A stretch of 64,000 nt of DNA from Rhodococcus sp. B50. Lineage in GTDB: Bacteria > Actinomycetota > Actinomycetes > Mycobacteriales > Mycobacteriaceae. The notes under the pieces were generated by a model. That model saw nothing but the letters and a program-made list of their open reading frames with translations, made no database searches and was not told the DNA's origin. This document shows, one piece after another, positions 17,901-28,102 of the stretch. The stretch spans positions 2,483,480 to 2,547,479 of the forward strand of contig NZ_WPAG02000002.1 in assembly GCF_013602415.1 (NCBI RefSeq), in the 5' to 3' direction. Numbering within the stretch: position 1 is the first letter of the stretch; each line of letters begins with the position of its first letter. The position numbers and the translations under genes are program-made.

Positions 17901-19328
17901 TCAGGGCAGGTCGTCGCGCGCCATCGGCATCATGAAATCGCCGACCTCGTCCCGCATCCACCACTGGCCCGTCGCGCGCCGCTCGGCGTGCGTCGCGAAC
18001 CGGTAGCGGAACAGACGGGCCCGCACCAGACGGGGCGGTTCGTCCGGGAACGGGTTGTGCCGGAGCAGTTTCACGGTGGCCGGATCGTTCTCCAGTAGTT
18101 TTCCCGCGAACCGCGGGAACCACCCCGCGGCGTAGTCGCGGGAGATCCCCGCGAACCACATCAACCAGTCCAGACGCAGGTGGTACGGCGCGTACTGACG
18201 AGGCCTGCGGTACACGTCGCCCGGTTTGCCCTTGAACTCGTACTCGCGCCACTCCGTCGCCGGTGTCACCACCGCATCGGTGGTGCCTTCGACGATCACT
18301 TCCCGCCGGGTGCGTGTGACGGTGCCGAACGCGCCGTAGGTGTTCACGAAGTGCCACTTGTTGAACGAGGCGTTCATCGCCTGCCGATGCGACATCATGT
18401 TCGCCACCGGCCAGTAGCTGAGCACCGCGACCAGCACGGTCAGCGCCACCACGACGACGGTGAACGCGATCGGTGTCGGACCGTAGGTCGTGGTGGAGTC
18501 GATCAGCAACCCGTAGAAACTGTCGGGCACCACCGACAACGCGATGACGATGGTGATCCAGTTGAGCCACGCGAAATTGCCGCTCGTCACCAGCCACAAC
18601 TGCGTGACGATCATGATCAGTGCGGCGATCCCGGCGACCGGCTGCGGCAGGAACAACCCGAACGGCACGACGAGCTGGGTGAAATGGTTACCCGCCACCT
18701 CCACCTTGTGCAGCGGCCGCGGGATCAGGTGGAAGTACCGGCTGAGCGGGCCGGGCATCGGCTGGGTTTCGTGGTGGTAGTACAGACAGGTCAGGTCGCG
18801 CCAGCACCGGTCGCCGCGCATCTTGATCAGCCCGGCACCGAACTCGAGCCGGAACAGCAACCAGCGCAGCAGGATCAGCACGAGCAGCGGCGGCGCGGTA
18901 TCGGCGTTGCCCAGGAAGATCGCGAGCACGCCGGCCTCGAGCAGCAGCGACTCCCAGCCGAACGAGTACCAGACCTGACCCACGTTGACGATCGACAGGT
19001 ACAGCAACCACATCACGAACCACACGAGCATGCAGACCACGAGCGGCAACTGCTCGGTGACACCGAGCATCGTCACCACCGACAGCACGAGACCCACCGC
19101 GGCGACCGCGGTGAACAGACCGTCGGAGTATCTCCAGTGGAACAGGCTAGGCGACTGCCGGAACGACGTGAGAGACAGGAATCGCGGGGCGGGAAGGATG
19201 CCGCGTTCGCCGATCAAGGCCCGGAACTGCAACAGAGCTGCGAGGAAGGCGACGGCGTACAGCGCCGCGAGTCCACGGGTGACCAGCAGCCGCCCGATCG
19301 TGTACCCGTCCGCGTCCAACCAGTCCAT
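17901..19328 (-). CDS. Lipase maturation factor (LMF)-family membrane protein
   Basis: A 475-residue protein with about eight to ten hydrophobic segments in its first 330 residues and a soluble C-terminal part containing WHFVNTYGAFGTVTRTR, EWREYEFKGKPG and APYHLRLDWLMWFA. This is the LMF1-like organisation seen in vertebrate lipase maturation factor and its bacterial homologues. In bacteria the role is unknown; assistance in folding a secreted lipase is only an extrapolation. The ATG (MDWLDADGYTIGRLLV) was chosen because upstream in-frame sequence is Arg-rich and non-conserved in type. Confidence 0.8.
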   Translation of the reverse strand: MDWLDADGYTIGRLLVTRGLAALYAVAFLAALLQFRALIGERGILPAPRFLSLTSFRQSPSLFHWRYSDGLFTAVAAVGLVLSVVTMLGVTEQLPLVVCMLVWFVMWLLYLSIVNVGQVWYSFGWESLLLEAGVLAIFLGNADTAPPLLVLILLRWLLFRLEFGAGLIKMRGDRCWRDLTCLYYHHETQPMPGPLSRYFHLIPRPLHKVEVAGNHFTQLVVPFGLFLPQPVAGIAALIMIVTQLWLVTSGNFAWLNWITIVIALSVVPDSFYGLLIDSTTTYGPTPIAFTVVVVALTVLVAVLSYWPVANMMSHRQAMNASFNKWHFVNTYGAFGTVTRTRREVIVEGTTDAVVTPATEWREYEFKGKPGDVYRRPRQYAPYHLRLDWLMWFAGISRDYAAGWFPRFAGKLLENDPATVKLLRHNPFPDEPPRLVRARLFRYRFATHAERRATGQWWMRDEVGDFMMPMARDDLP

Positions 19329-19443
19329 CGCTCGGCTCGTTCGTCGTCTGTCGTGCGCGCCGATTCGAGCATGCCACGTCCGGTTCGCCGGTGGAGACGG
19401 TCTCGCGAGGATGGGAGACCGACGACCGACTGTAGACGACCGG

Positions 19444-21336
19444 CTACACGCGGATCTCCCGCCGCAGCCCGCTCGCTCGGAGCACCTGCCGTGCCACGCC
19501 CGCGCGTACCGCGTCCTCGGTTCCGATGATCCGCACGTGCGACCGCGCACGCGTGATCGCGGTGTACAGCAGTTCGCGGGTGAGCAGCGCCGATCCGGAA
19601 TCGGGCAGCACCACCGAGACGGTGCCGTACTGACTACCCTGGCTGCGGTGGATCGTCATCGCGTAGACGGTGCTCACCGCGGGCAGCTGACTCGGGCGCA
19701 GTTCGAACGGCGTCTCGCCGCGCGCGAACGCCGCGACGAGTTCGTCGCCGCGCCGCACGACCACGCCGGTGTCGCCGTTGTAGATCTGCATGTCGTGGTC
19801 GTTCGCGGTGACGAGCAGCGGCCGGCCGGGATACCAGCTCTCGGGGTCGAGGCGCTGCCCCACGGCCTCCCCGATCCATTCGGCGGCCTGCCGCGCCCAC
19901 CACTGCACACCGGCCGGGCCGTCGCGGTGCGCGCACAACAATCGGTGTTTCTCGAAGCTCTTCAGCGCCGGATCCACCTCGCCCGCCTCGGCGGCCTTGG
20001 TGACCTCCTCGGCGGAGCGGACGATGTCGTCGCGCAGGGCGTCGAGATCGTTGGGAGCGAGGAACGACACCTTCGGATCACCGCTGCGCAGGATCCTCAG
20101 TACCTCATCCGCCTTACCCTCGCGTACCGCAATGGCCAGGTCCGCGATCGCTTCACCGAACCTGCGTCCCCGACTGAGGCGCACAACGCCGCCACGCAAC
20201 CGGTCGCGCTCCTTGTCCGAGAAGCCCTTTTCCTTGGCAGGATCTCCAACCGCTGCCAGATCGCGGGTGACGACCCGCTCGAAGACCGGATCGAGGGTGC
20301 CGCTGACCGGGCGTCCCACGAGGTCGGCAAGCACCGCACCGGCGTCGACCGAGGCGAGCTGGTCGGGGTCGCCCACGAGGACGAGCCGGGTGTCGGGCCG
20401 CACCGCCTCGAGCAGGCGGCACATCATCGTCAGCGACACCATCGACGTCTCGTCGACGACGATCACGTCGTACGGCAGGTGGTTGCCCGCGTGGTAGCGG
20501 AAGCGGGTGCGGCCGCGCTGCCAGCCGAGCATCCGGTGCACGGTCATGGCGGTGAGATTCGGCGGCAGACCCAGCTCGATCTCCTGCTCGCGCACCGACT
20601 CCTGCAGGCGCGCGGCGGCCTTGCCGGTGGGAGCGGCCAGACCGATGCGCAGCTCGTGCCCGTACAGACGGGTGAGCAGCGCGAGGATCCGCGCGACCGT
20701 GTGGGTCTTGCCGGTGCCCGGCCCGCCCGCGATCACCGTGGTCGGTCGAGTGGCGGCGAGCGCCGCGGCGACGCGCTGACGGTCGGGTGCCGGCGCGGGC
20801 CGGGAGGGATCGTCGGGATGGTGGAACAGCTCGTCGAGCGTCGCCGAGATGCGCTCCTCGTCGAGGTCGGGGAACGTCGCCGTGCGTTCGGCGAGCACCC
20901 GGCGGATCGTCTGCTCCTGTCGGAAGTACCGGTCGAGATACAACAGCGGACCTTCCGCGGTGTCGACGAGACGCAACGGACGCAGAGGTCCGCGGTCGCC
21001 GCCGACCACGAGGGGGCTGCGACGCAGCGCCGCGAGCACGTCTTCGTCGCGGGGCCACGGCAGGCTCGCGGGGTCGACGACGGGATGGCCGTCCGCGTCC
21101 TCCTCGACCGTGACCTCGCGGAAACGCGTGAGGTCGAGGCACACCGACCCGGAGCGCACGGCACGCACGGCCAGCGCGGTGGCGAGATGCACGTGCGGGT
21201 CGTCCTCGCCGCCGAGCGCCGCGAGTCGCAGGGCGACGTGCACGTCGGCGGCGGAGAGTGCGCCCACCTCGTTGAACTGCCGCAGAGCGCCCTTGCCGCG
21301 CTGGGCGATCCGAACGTCGGTCATGGACTCGATCAC
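19444..21336 (-). CDS. recD: Exodeoxyribonuclease V alpha subunit RecD
   Basis: A 630-residue SF1B helicase. Walker A is AGGPGTGKTHTVARIL, Walker B VVDETSMVSL, the motif III region LVGDPDQLASV, and the C-terminal helicase motif is YAMTIHRSQGSQY followed by LYTAITRAR. RecD is the fast 5'-3' motor of RecBCD, which processes double-strand breaks. The GTG start at 21336 overlaps the recB stop (GTGA); an ATG four codons later is also possible. It is the last gene of recC-recB-recD. Confidence 0.92.
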   Translation of the reverse strand: MIESMTDVRIAQRGKGALRQFNEVGALSAADVHVALRLAALGGEDDPHVHLATALAVRAVRSGSVCLDLTRFREVTVEEDADGHPVVDPASLPWPRDEDVLAALRRSPLVVGGDRGPLRPLRLVDTAEGPLLYLDRYFRQEQTIRRVLAERTATFPDLDEERISATLDELFHHPDDPSRPAPAPDRQRVAAALAATRPTTVIAGGPGTGKTHTVARILALLTRLYGHELRIGLAAPTGKAAARLQESVREQEIELGLPPNLTAMTVHRMLGWQRGRTRFRYHAGNHLPYDVIVVDETSMVSLTMMCRLLEAVRPDTRLVLVGDPDQLASVDAGAVLADLVGRPVSGTLDPVFERVVTRDLAAVGDPAKEKGFSDKERDRLRGGVVRLSRGRRFGEAIADLAIAVREGKADEVLRILRSGDPKVSFLAPNDLDALRDDIVRSAEEVTKAAEAGEVDPALKSFEKHRLLCAHRDGPAGVQWWARQAAEWIGEAVGQRLDPESWYPGRPLLVTANDHDMQIYNGDTGVVVRRGDELVAAFARGETPFELRPSQLPAVSTVYAMTIHRSQGSQYGTVSVVLPDSGSALLTRELLYTAITRARSHVRIIGTEDAVRAGVARQVLRASGLRREIRV

Positions 21337-24300
21337 GAGATCACGGCCTTTCCGGCGAGGAGGTCGGACAGGTCGGTGACGAGAGCTGCCGGCGGATGCC
21401 AGTCGAACACGCCGCTGCCGGGTGGGCCGTCCGGTCCGGCCATGCCACGGACGAACAGGTACTGCACACCACCGAGGTGGACGTGCGGGTCGTAGTCGCG
21501 CATCCGCCACCGCAGATAGCGGTGCAGGGCAACGGAATAGAGCAGCGCCTGCATCGGATAGTGGGCGCGGAGCATCTCCGCCGCCATCGACTCGCGGGTG
21601 TAGTGGGCGGTGGTCAGTTCGTCGACGGGCGCGAGCCGGTTGGTCTTGTAGTCGACGACGACGAATCTCGGCCCGTCGGTGCGCAGCACGGCGTCGATAC
21701 TGCCGTTCAGATAACCCCGCAGCGGCACCGGTTCGAGGGTGCGCACCAGATCGGCGTAGGCCGCCATCGGGTCGTCGGCGGGCAGGTGCCGGCGCAACAA
21801 TCCGCCGACCGCGTCGAGGGTGACGGTGACGGGCACCGGACTGTCGCCTCCGGTGAGCGGCAACTCGAAGTCGAGTTCGGAGAGCCGGTCGGACGGAGCG
21901 AAGTCGGCGAGGGTCCGGCCGAGCGGCCCGAGCGGGGTGCGCATCACCGGGAGCAACGCCGCCGCGAGTTGGGCGGGATCGATCGGCGACATCTGACGGC
22001 GCACCGTCTCGCGGCAGCAGTCGAGCAGTTCGGTCTCGAGGTCGGGTGCGGAGGTGTCGACGACCTCGAGGACCGCGTGCACCAGCGTGCCGAAGATCGT
22101 GCCGCCGGGCAGTCCGTTCATTGGTGACGGAATGCCTTCGCGCGCCGGTTCCGTTGCGCTCGGCGGAGGCTCGGCCGGCTCGTCGGTGGTCACCGGTTCC
22201 TCCACCTCACCGCTCACCACGGGCGCATCGTGCACCGAGGCGGTGAGCGCCGAATAGGAGGTCCTGCGCCAGTTCTCATCGACGACCCGATCGAAGCGCG
22301 CGGCGGCGAGTGGGCCGGTCTCCACGCGGGGGCGGGTCCAGCGCAGCACCGGAATCGGGTGCGACCCCACCGCTTCGGCGGCGATGACCCCGTCGGCGCG
22401 CGCGGCCCACCGGTCGAATTCCTCGGCCATGGCCTCGTCGTGGCCGATCCGGCCTTCCGCGGCGACCTCCGCCGAACCGGGGTCGCGGGCGAACAGCAAC
22501 CGGTGCAACGGCGACCGTGAGGTGGGGGTGGACGGCGCCCACCAGAGGGTGAGCGCACACTGCGCGCGCGTCACCGCCACGTACAGCAGGCGCAGTTCCT
22601 CCCCCGCCTCCTCGAGTTCGTGCTGGCGCCGCCGCGCGACGTAACCGGGACCGCTCTTGCCGCCCACATCGAGGATGCGTCGGCCGTTCTCGTGCAGCAG
22701 CAGCTTGTCGGGCTCGGGGTTTTTCGCGGCATCCCACCCGTACGGGACGTGGACGACGGGGAATTCGAGCCCCTTGCTGCCGTGCACGGTGAGGATCTGG
22801 ACCGCCGCGGCGTCGCTGTCGAGGCGCCGGATCCGGTCGGCCCCACCGCGGTCGGGGTCGTTGATGCGGTCCTCGAGCCAGCGGGTGAGTGCGGCCAGCC
22901 CCAGCGACTGTGCCGAGGCGACGTCCTCGAGCAACTGGGCGACGTGCCGGATGTCGGTGAGGGTGCGTTCCCCGGACGGCTGATCGAGGAGGCGGGCCTC
23001 GACCGAACCGAAGGACGCGAGGCGTTCGAAGACGGCGGCGAAGCCGGTGCGGGCGTAGACGTCGTTCAGTTCGCGGAGCAGTCCGCCGACCTCCACTACC
23101 AGCGCTTCGCCCTCCGAATCGATGTCGGTCATCGTGCGGCCGAGCAGCGGGGTGAGCGCGGCGAGCCGGACGCGATCGGCGCGGTGGGGCTGCTCGAGCG
23201 CATAGAGAACCCACAGCCAGTGCTGTGCGGACGGTGTGGCGAACACACTCGTGCCCCCGGCGACCACGCACGGCACGTTCGCCTTCGTCAGCGCGTCGTG
23301 GACGAGCGTCACCTGCTTGTGTTTGCGCACGAGGACCGCGATGTGCCCGGGTTGCACACGCTCGGGACCGGAACCGAGGTCGACGGTGACGTTCTCATCG
23401 TCGAGCAGGCGCACGATGTCGGCCGCCACGTCGCGAGCGACCCGCCCACGTAGGCCGTCGAGGTTCTGCGGGAAACCCCAGTCGTTGAGCGGACCGGCGC
23501 CGGCGCGGGGCAGGTGACGCACCCGCAGGGGCGCGATACCTGAGAGCCGGGAATCGGCGGCTGCCGCCTTCACCGGGTTCACCACGATGCGGGGGTCACC
23601 GAGGGCCGCACCGAGATGGACGTGTTCGAGCGCCCGGACGAGATCGCCGTCGCTGCGCCAGTTGGTGGTCAGCTCGCAGTAGGTGTCGGATTCGGAGACG
23701 GCGTCGAGATAGCTGAGCACCTCCGCGCCGCGGAAGGCGTAGATGGCCTGTTTCGGGTCGCCGACGAGCACGAGCGTGCTGTGCCCGTGGAACGCCCGGC
23801 GCAGGATCTCCCACTGCTTGGGGTCGGTGTCCTGGAACTCGTCGACGAGGACGACGGAGAAGCGCGCACGCATCCGCCGGCAGGCGGCGTCGCCGTGCTC
23901 CGGATCGCCGAGCACCGCGTGCAGCAGGGACAACTGGTCGTCGAAGTCGCGCAGGCCGAGGCGGCGCTTGCGTCGTTCGACCTCCTCGCGGACTGCACGC
24001 GCGAATTCCACACGCTCGCCGGCCGCGGTGCCGTCGGCGTCGTTCGGTGCGAGTTCGGCCTGCGGGTCGAAGATCGCCTCCTTCGCGGCGACGGCCGCCT
24101 CGGCGTAGGTGATGGGGGCCTGTCCCCTGCCGTAGCGCCGCAGGTAGAGATCGTCGACGACCTCCACCCGCAGGTCGTCGACGTCCTCGACGACCGTGAC
24201 GTCGGGTTCGCGTTCACCGGCGATCCCGAGTTCGTCGAGCATGCGGCGGCAGAAGCCGTGCGTGGTGGAGATGGTGCCGGAGTCGAAGTCGGACAACGCC

Positions 24301-24665
24301 TGTCGTAGGCGGGCTCGCCGCGCGTCGACGTCCTCGCTCGCGAGATGACGGACGAGCATGTCGTTGCTCGCCCGCGCACTCTCCGGATCGGCGAGGGCTG
24401 TGGCAACCTGCGCGAACCGGTTCCGGGTGCGTTCGCGCAGTTCCTGCGTCGCGGCCCGGCTGAAGGTGACGAGCAGCAGATCCGACAGGCGGGCGTGCCC
24501 TTCGGCGACGAACCGGGTGGCGAGCCCGACGATCGCGTACGTCTTCCCCGTTCCCGCGCTGGCCTCGAGAACGGTGGTGCCGCTCGGGAGCCGGCCGAGC
24601 AGATCGAAGCCTGCCGGCGGCGGACCGCCCGCGGCGCGCGGATCGGTGATGGCGGTATCGGGCAC
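21333..24665 (-). CDS. recB: Exodeoxyribonuclease V beta subunit RecB
   Basis: A protein of about 1,110 residues. The N-terminal UvrD-type helicase has Walker A EASAGTGKTYAIVGL, motif II VVLVDEFQDTDPKQW, GDPKQAIYAFRGA and, later, VLTVHGSKGLEFP-type motif V (VQILTVHGSKGLEFPVV) with LLYVAVTRAQ. The C-terminal nuclease domain has the metal-binding motif FVVVDYKTNRL. It is the 3'-5' motor and the only nuclease of the complex. The GTG at 24665 is preferred because GAAGGA lies 6 nt upstream; an earlier in-frame GTG at 24683 overlaps the recC stop as GTGA. Confidence 0.93.
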   Translation of the reverse strand: MPDTAITDPRAAGGPPPAGFDLLGRLPSGTTVLEASAGTGKTYAIVGLATRFVAEGHARLSDLLLVTFSRAATQELRERTRNRFAQVATALADPESARASNDMLVRHLASEDVDARRARLRQALSDFDSGTISTTHGFCRRMLDELGIAGEREPDVTVVEDVDDLRVEVVDDLYLRRYGRGQAPITYAEAAVAAKEAIFDPQAELAPNDADGTAAGERVEFARAVREEVERRKRRLGLRDFDDQLSLLHAVLGDPEHGDAACRRMRARFSVVLVDEFQDTDPKQWEILRRAFHGHSTLVLVGDPKQAIYAFRGAEVLSYLDAVSESDTYCELTTNWRSDGDLVRALEHVHLGAALGDPRIVVNPVKAAAADSRLSGIAPLRVRHLPRAGAGPLNDWGFPQNLDGLRGRVARDVAADIVRLLDDENVTVDLGSGPERVQPGHIAVLVRKHKQVTLVHDALTKANVPCVVAGGTSVFATPSAQHWLWVLYALEQPHRADRVRLAALTPLLGRTMTDIDSEGEALVVEVGGLLRELNDVYARTGFAAVFERLASFGSVEARLLDQPSGERTLTDIRHVAQLLEDVASAQSLGLAALTRWLEDRINDPDRGGADRIRRLDSDAAAVQILTVHGSKGLEFPVVHVPYGWDAAKNPEPDKLLLHENGRRILDVGGKSGPGYVARRRQHELEEAGEELRLLYVAVTRAQCALTLWWAPSTPTSRSPLHRLLFARDPGSAEVAAEGRIGHDEAMAEEFDRWAARADGVIAAEAVGSHPIPVLRWTRPRVETGPLAAARFDRVVDENWRRTSYSALTASVHDAPVVSGEVEEPVTTDEPAEPPPSATEPAREGIPSPMNGLPGGTIFGTLVHAVLEVVDTSAPDLETELLDCCRETVRRQMSPIDPAQLAAALLPVMRTPLGPLGRTLADFAPSDRLSELDFELPLTGGDSPVPVTVTLDAVGGLLRRHLPADDPMAAYADLVRTLEPVPLRGYLNGSIDAVLRTDGPRFVVVDYKTNRLAPVDELTTAHYTRESMAAEMLRAHYPMQALLYSVALHRYLRWRMRDYDPHVHLGGVQYLFVRGMAGPDGPPGSGVFDWHPPAALVTDLSDLLAGKAVIS

Positions 24666-24679
24666 GCTGCGTCCTTCTC

Positions 24680-27600
24680 TCACGGGCGTCCCTGGTTCTC
24701 GGAGGCGAGCAGGGGTTCCCACAACCGTCGGGCGAGCACACCGAAACGGGTGGGGTCGTCGAACCAGCCGGTCTCGACACCCTCCGGTGCGTCGGCAGTG
24801 AGCTGCCCGAGCGTCACGTCGGGCCCGTACAGATACTGCACGTGACGGTCCTTGCCGTCGCCGAACGCGCCACCGAACGCCTTCCCGGCGGCCGACAGTG
24901 CCATCTCCACGGAATCACCGCGGTGGCGGCGATCGGCGTACTCGGCCGACGCGCCCGTCACGAGCGGCAGCGGCCGGCACAGTCCACGATCGCGCAGATC
25001 GACGAGTGCGGCGAGCAGCGCGACGGGATCGGCAGGAGCCAGAAGGGTCGAGCGCCAGGCCGGATACGAGCGCGAACGGCTGCGCCCGGTCGTCACCGCA
25101 CGCCACTGCCCGGGATGACCCGAGGCGACGACGGCGAGCAACCGGATCCATGCTTCCAGCCGGTGTTTCGGGGACAGCTTGGAATACGTGCTGCGGGCCA
25201 GTACCTCGCCGTGTACACCTCCGACGGTGCCGGTGAGCCGACGACCGTCGCCGAGATCGACGCGGATGTCGACGGTGCGGGCCTGCCCGGTGTGCACACC
25301 GGCGCAGGCGTGCACGAGGCGTTCGACGTTGTCGCTCACCGCGTCGAGGGTCCTGCGGCCGAGCGCGAACGGCGGGAGCGTGCCGCGACGCCATTCCGCG
25401 TCCTGGAAGGCACCCGCGGACATGCCCGCCAATCGCGCTTCGAGCATGCGGTCGCCCAGTTGCCACTGGGCGAGACCGTCGAGTTCGACGTCGAGTGCGT
25501 CGGCGATGCCCTCGTCGGTGTCGGGGATCCACAGACCGAGTCGCTGCCGGAGGAATCCCTGCGTCGGATGTGTCAGGAAGGAAACGAGTTCGTCGAGATC
25601 GACATCGGTGCGTGCCGGGGCCGGAAGGTCGTCGACGAAGAGCGCACCCGACCGGTCGCGCGCCACCGAACCTCCTTGTCCGGCACGGGCTCCCGCGAGT
25701 GCGGTGACACCGAACCCGAACGGGTCGTCGGCCCGGAAGTTGCGCGGATCGAAGGGCTGCAGGGGATGTCGCCGCACGATGCGCTCGTCGTCGACGTCGA
25801 CGCCCGTCATCGTCGACACCACGTCGCGCACCTCGGTGAGCGGAATCGCCGGTGGGCGCAGTGCTCCGGTGACGGCGTCGGCGCCGGTGTGGAACAACAG
25901 CACACGCTCCTCCGCGGCCATCAGCGCGTCGAGCAGCAGCTGCCGGTCCTCGCTGCGCGGATCCCGCTCTCCCACACAGGGATTCTGGGTCAGGACATCG
26001 TCGCCGTCGATGTGGGCCGTGCGGGGGAAGACGTCGTCGTCGAGACCGAGGAGAACCACCACGCGATGAGGCACCGAGCGCATCGGCACCATCGTGCACA
26101 CGGTCAGTTCGCCGGTCCGGAAGTTCGAGCGCGACGGATGCCCGGCGAGCCGGGAGGAGAGCATGGACCGGACGTCGCTCAGGGACAACTGCGTGTCGCC
26201 GGCGTGCTCGACGGCGTCGCCGATCTCGCGCCGCGCGCGGGTGAGTTGCCATGCGTCGGCGGCGGGAACGTCGGTGAGCAGATCGATGCCGTAACCGAGT
26301 TCGTCCGACCACCGCCCCGCCGGGTGCGGGCCGCGCAGCCGGAGCAGCACCACCGTCAGCCGGTCGATGAACTCGGCGAACCGCCCGGCGAGGTCGATGT
26401 CGTTGCTGTCGACGTCGTCGAGAGGCAGCGACAGCGACAGCCACTCCCCGTCCGCGCCGTCGGCGGCGACACCGAGCAGGATACGGTCGAGCGCCGCCCC
26501 GAAGGTGTTCTGCATGAAGTCGCCGAGACCGAAACTCTTGCGCTGCCACGGGCCGAGACCCCAACGGGCACCGGTCTCGGTGGTCCACTCCTGCAGACGT
26601 TCGAGTTCGTCGTCGTCGAATCCGAACTTGCGGCGCACCGGGGCGGAGGCGGCGAGATCGAGGACCTCGCTGGCGGTGACCCGGCCGTCGGCGAGCGCGA
26701 GCAGTTCGGACACCACCGCAAGGATCGGATCGGTGCGGCGCAGGCCGCGATCGGCGAGACGGACCCGCAGCGTGTGGCCGGGATGCTCGCCGACCCCGGC
26801 ACCGAAGGCGGCGTGGACGAGCGGCGCGTACGTCTCGACGTCGGGGCACATGACGATGACGTCGCGCGGCTCGAGAGTGGGGTCGTCGCGGAACAGATGC
26901 AGCAGGCACTCGCGGAGCACCTCGACCTGCCGGGTGGGGCCGTGACAGGCGTGGATCATCACGGTCCCGTCGGGCTCGGCCGATCCGGGTTCGGGGGCGC
27001 GATCGTCGCGGAGATCGGCCTGCAACCGGCCGAGGAGCGTCGCCGGCGGCCGGGATGAGGTGTGAGGAACGTCGGTGCAGTCGAGGCCGGAGAGGCGGCT
27101 CTGGAGTTCGCGCACGTCGCGGCCGAGCGCGGCGAGCAACGGGTGCTGCACCCCGAGAGCGCTGTGGTCGTCGGCGCGACGCATCGACGCCGGGCGCCGG
27201 GTCAGTCCGTCCCACATCACCGGGCTCGGATGCGGAAGCCAGATGTGCACGTCGCGGTGGTGCCCGAGCGCGGACAGCACCTCGACGAGGACGGTGTCGA
27301 GGCGCGTGGGACCGAAGATCGAGAGTCGTTCGGGCAGGTCGACGACGTCGGGGTCGTCCCACAGCCGGCCGCACAGTTCGTCGAGTCGCTGCGACGGACT
27401 GGCGACCCCGATGCGGGCGCGCAGGCGTCGCCACAGCTCGGCCTGCCACCGCAGATGGTCGTCGAGGGGCGCACCCGTGCCGTCGGTGTCGTGCCCTGCC
27501 GCCCACTGGGCGATCATCCCGGGGCGCTGGAGTCCGTAACTGCGGAGCAGCCCGGCGAGATGCGCTGCGGTGGCGTACCGGCGCCCGGCCCGATGGTCGT

Positions 27601-27973
27601 CGGCGCCGTGACCGAGGTGCCGCGCGAGGGTGGCGCACCACGGTTCGCCGACGCACTCGTCGATCACCCCGAGCAGCGACCACAGCATGCGGGAGGGATG
27701 CCACGGATCGTCGTCGGCGGTGATGCCGGAGGCTGCGGCGAGCGCTTCGTCGACGAGGCGGGACGGGGACGGGAAGTCGATGTTGGCGGCCACCCCGTCG
27801 CCGGCGGACGAACCGAGCAGGCCCGACAAGCGCTGGGTGAGCCATCTTTCGACACCGCGCGCGGGCACCGCGACGACCTCCCGCGCGAACGGATCGTCGA
27901 GGGGTTTCGCAAGCACCTCGGCCAGCGCATCCGCCAGGATGCCGGTGCGCTCGGCACGGTGCAGTATCAGCAC
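24680..27973 (-). CDS. recC: Exodeoxyribonuclease V gamma subunit RecC
   Basis: A 1,097-residue protein, standard for RecC. It begins MLILHRAERTGILADALAE and contains degenerate helicase blocks (MIHACHGPTRQVEVLRECLLHL and VVLLGLDDDVFPR) but no intact Walker A, as expected for the pin/scaffold subunit that recognises Chi-type signals. It is the first gene of the operon; the following recB start lies at its 3' end. In mycobacteria RecBCD acts mainly in single-strand annealing, so a role in resection is likely here too (known of relatives, inferred here). Confidence 0.92.
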   Translation of the reverse strand: MLILHRAERTGILADALAEVLAKPLDDPFAREVVAVPARGVERWLTQRLSGLLGSSAGDGVAANIDFPSPSRLVDEALAAASGITADDDPWHPSRMLWSLLGVIDECVGEPWCATLARHLGHGADDHRAGRRYATAAHLAGLLRSYGLQRPGMIAQWAAGHDTDGTGAPLDDHLRWQAELWRRLRARIGVASPSQRLDELCGRLWDDPDVVDLPERLSIFGPTRLDTVLVEVLSALGHHRDVHIWLPHPSPVMWDGLTRRPASMRRADDHSALGVQHPLLAALGRDVRELQSRLSGLDCTDVPHTSSRPPATLLGRLQADLRDDRAPEPGSAEPDGTVMIHACHGPTRQVEVLRECLLHLFRDDPTLEPRDVIVMCPDVETYAPLVHAAFGAGVGEHPGHTLRVRLADRGLRRTDPILAVVSELLALADGRVTASEVLDLAASAPVRRKFGFDDDELERLQEWTTETGARWGLGPWQRKSFGLGDFMQNTFGAALDRILLGVAADGADGEWLSLSLPLDDVDSNDIDLAGRFAEFIDRLTVVLLRLRGPHPAGRWSDELGYGIDLLTDVPAADAWQLTRARREIGDAVEHAGDTQLSLSDVRSMLSSRLAGHPSRSNFRTGELTVCTMVPMRSVPHRVVVLLGLDDDVFPRTAHIDGDDVLTQNPCVGERDPRSEDRQLLLDALMAAEERVLLFHTGADAVTGALRPPAIPLTEVRDVVSTMTGVDVDDERIVRRHPLQPFDPRNFRADDPFGFGVTALAGARAGQGGSVARDRSGALFVDDLPAPARTDVDLDELVSFLTHPTQGFLRQRLGLWIPDTDEGIADALDVELDGLAQWQLGDRMLEARLAGMSAGAFQDAEWRRGTLPPFALGRRTLDAVSDNVERLVHACAGVHTGQARTVDIRVDLGDGRRLTGTVGGVHGEVLARSTYSKLSPKHRLEAWIRLLAVVASGHPGQWRAVTTGRSRSRSYPAWRSTLLAPADPVALLAALVDLRDRGLCRPLPLVTGASAEYADRRHRGDSVEMALSAAGKAFGGAFGDGKDRHVQYLYGPDVTLGQLTADAPEGVETGWFDDPTRFGVLARRLWEPLLASENQGRP

Positions 27974-28046
27974 GCGTCGCTCTCCCTCGTCGTCGCTCGT
28001 TCCCGTCCGGTACGGCTTATCACACCGCCCGGACAGGCGACTGCGT

Positions 28047-28092
28047 CGCAGGTCGCGAGTGCTCCGTGCCGCAGGTTGCGGGTGCTCCGTGC
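28047..28092. repeat. 23-bp tandem repeat, two copies
   Basis: Two adjacent 23-bp units (28047-28069 and 28070-28092) share CGCAGGT, a GCG core and GTGCTCCGTGC and differ at two bases. They lie in the 129-bp gap between the recC start and the S4-domain gene, reaching into the 3' flank of the latter. They look like a slipped-strand duplication; no function is apparent. Confidence 0.6.
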
Positions 28093-28102
28093 GACGGACG
28101 AG

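Noticed and set aside
24842..27058. Long open frame of more than 700 codons on the plus strand antisense to recC
   Set aside because: Composition is Arg/Gly/Ala/His-rich without any motif; it is a shadow of the high-GC third position of recC, which has full-length helicase-like homology.
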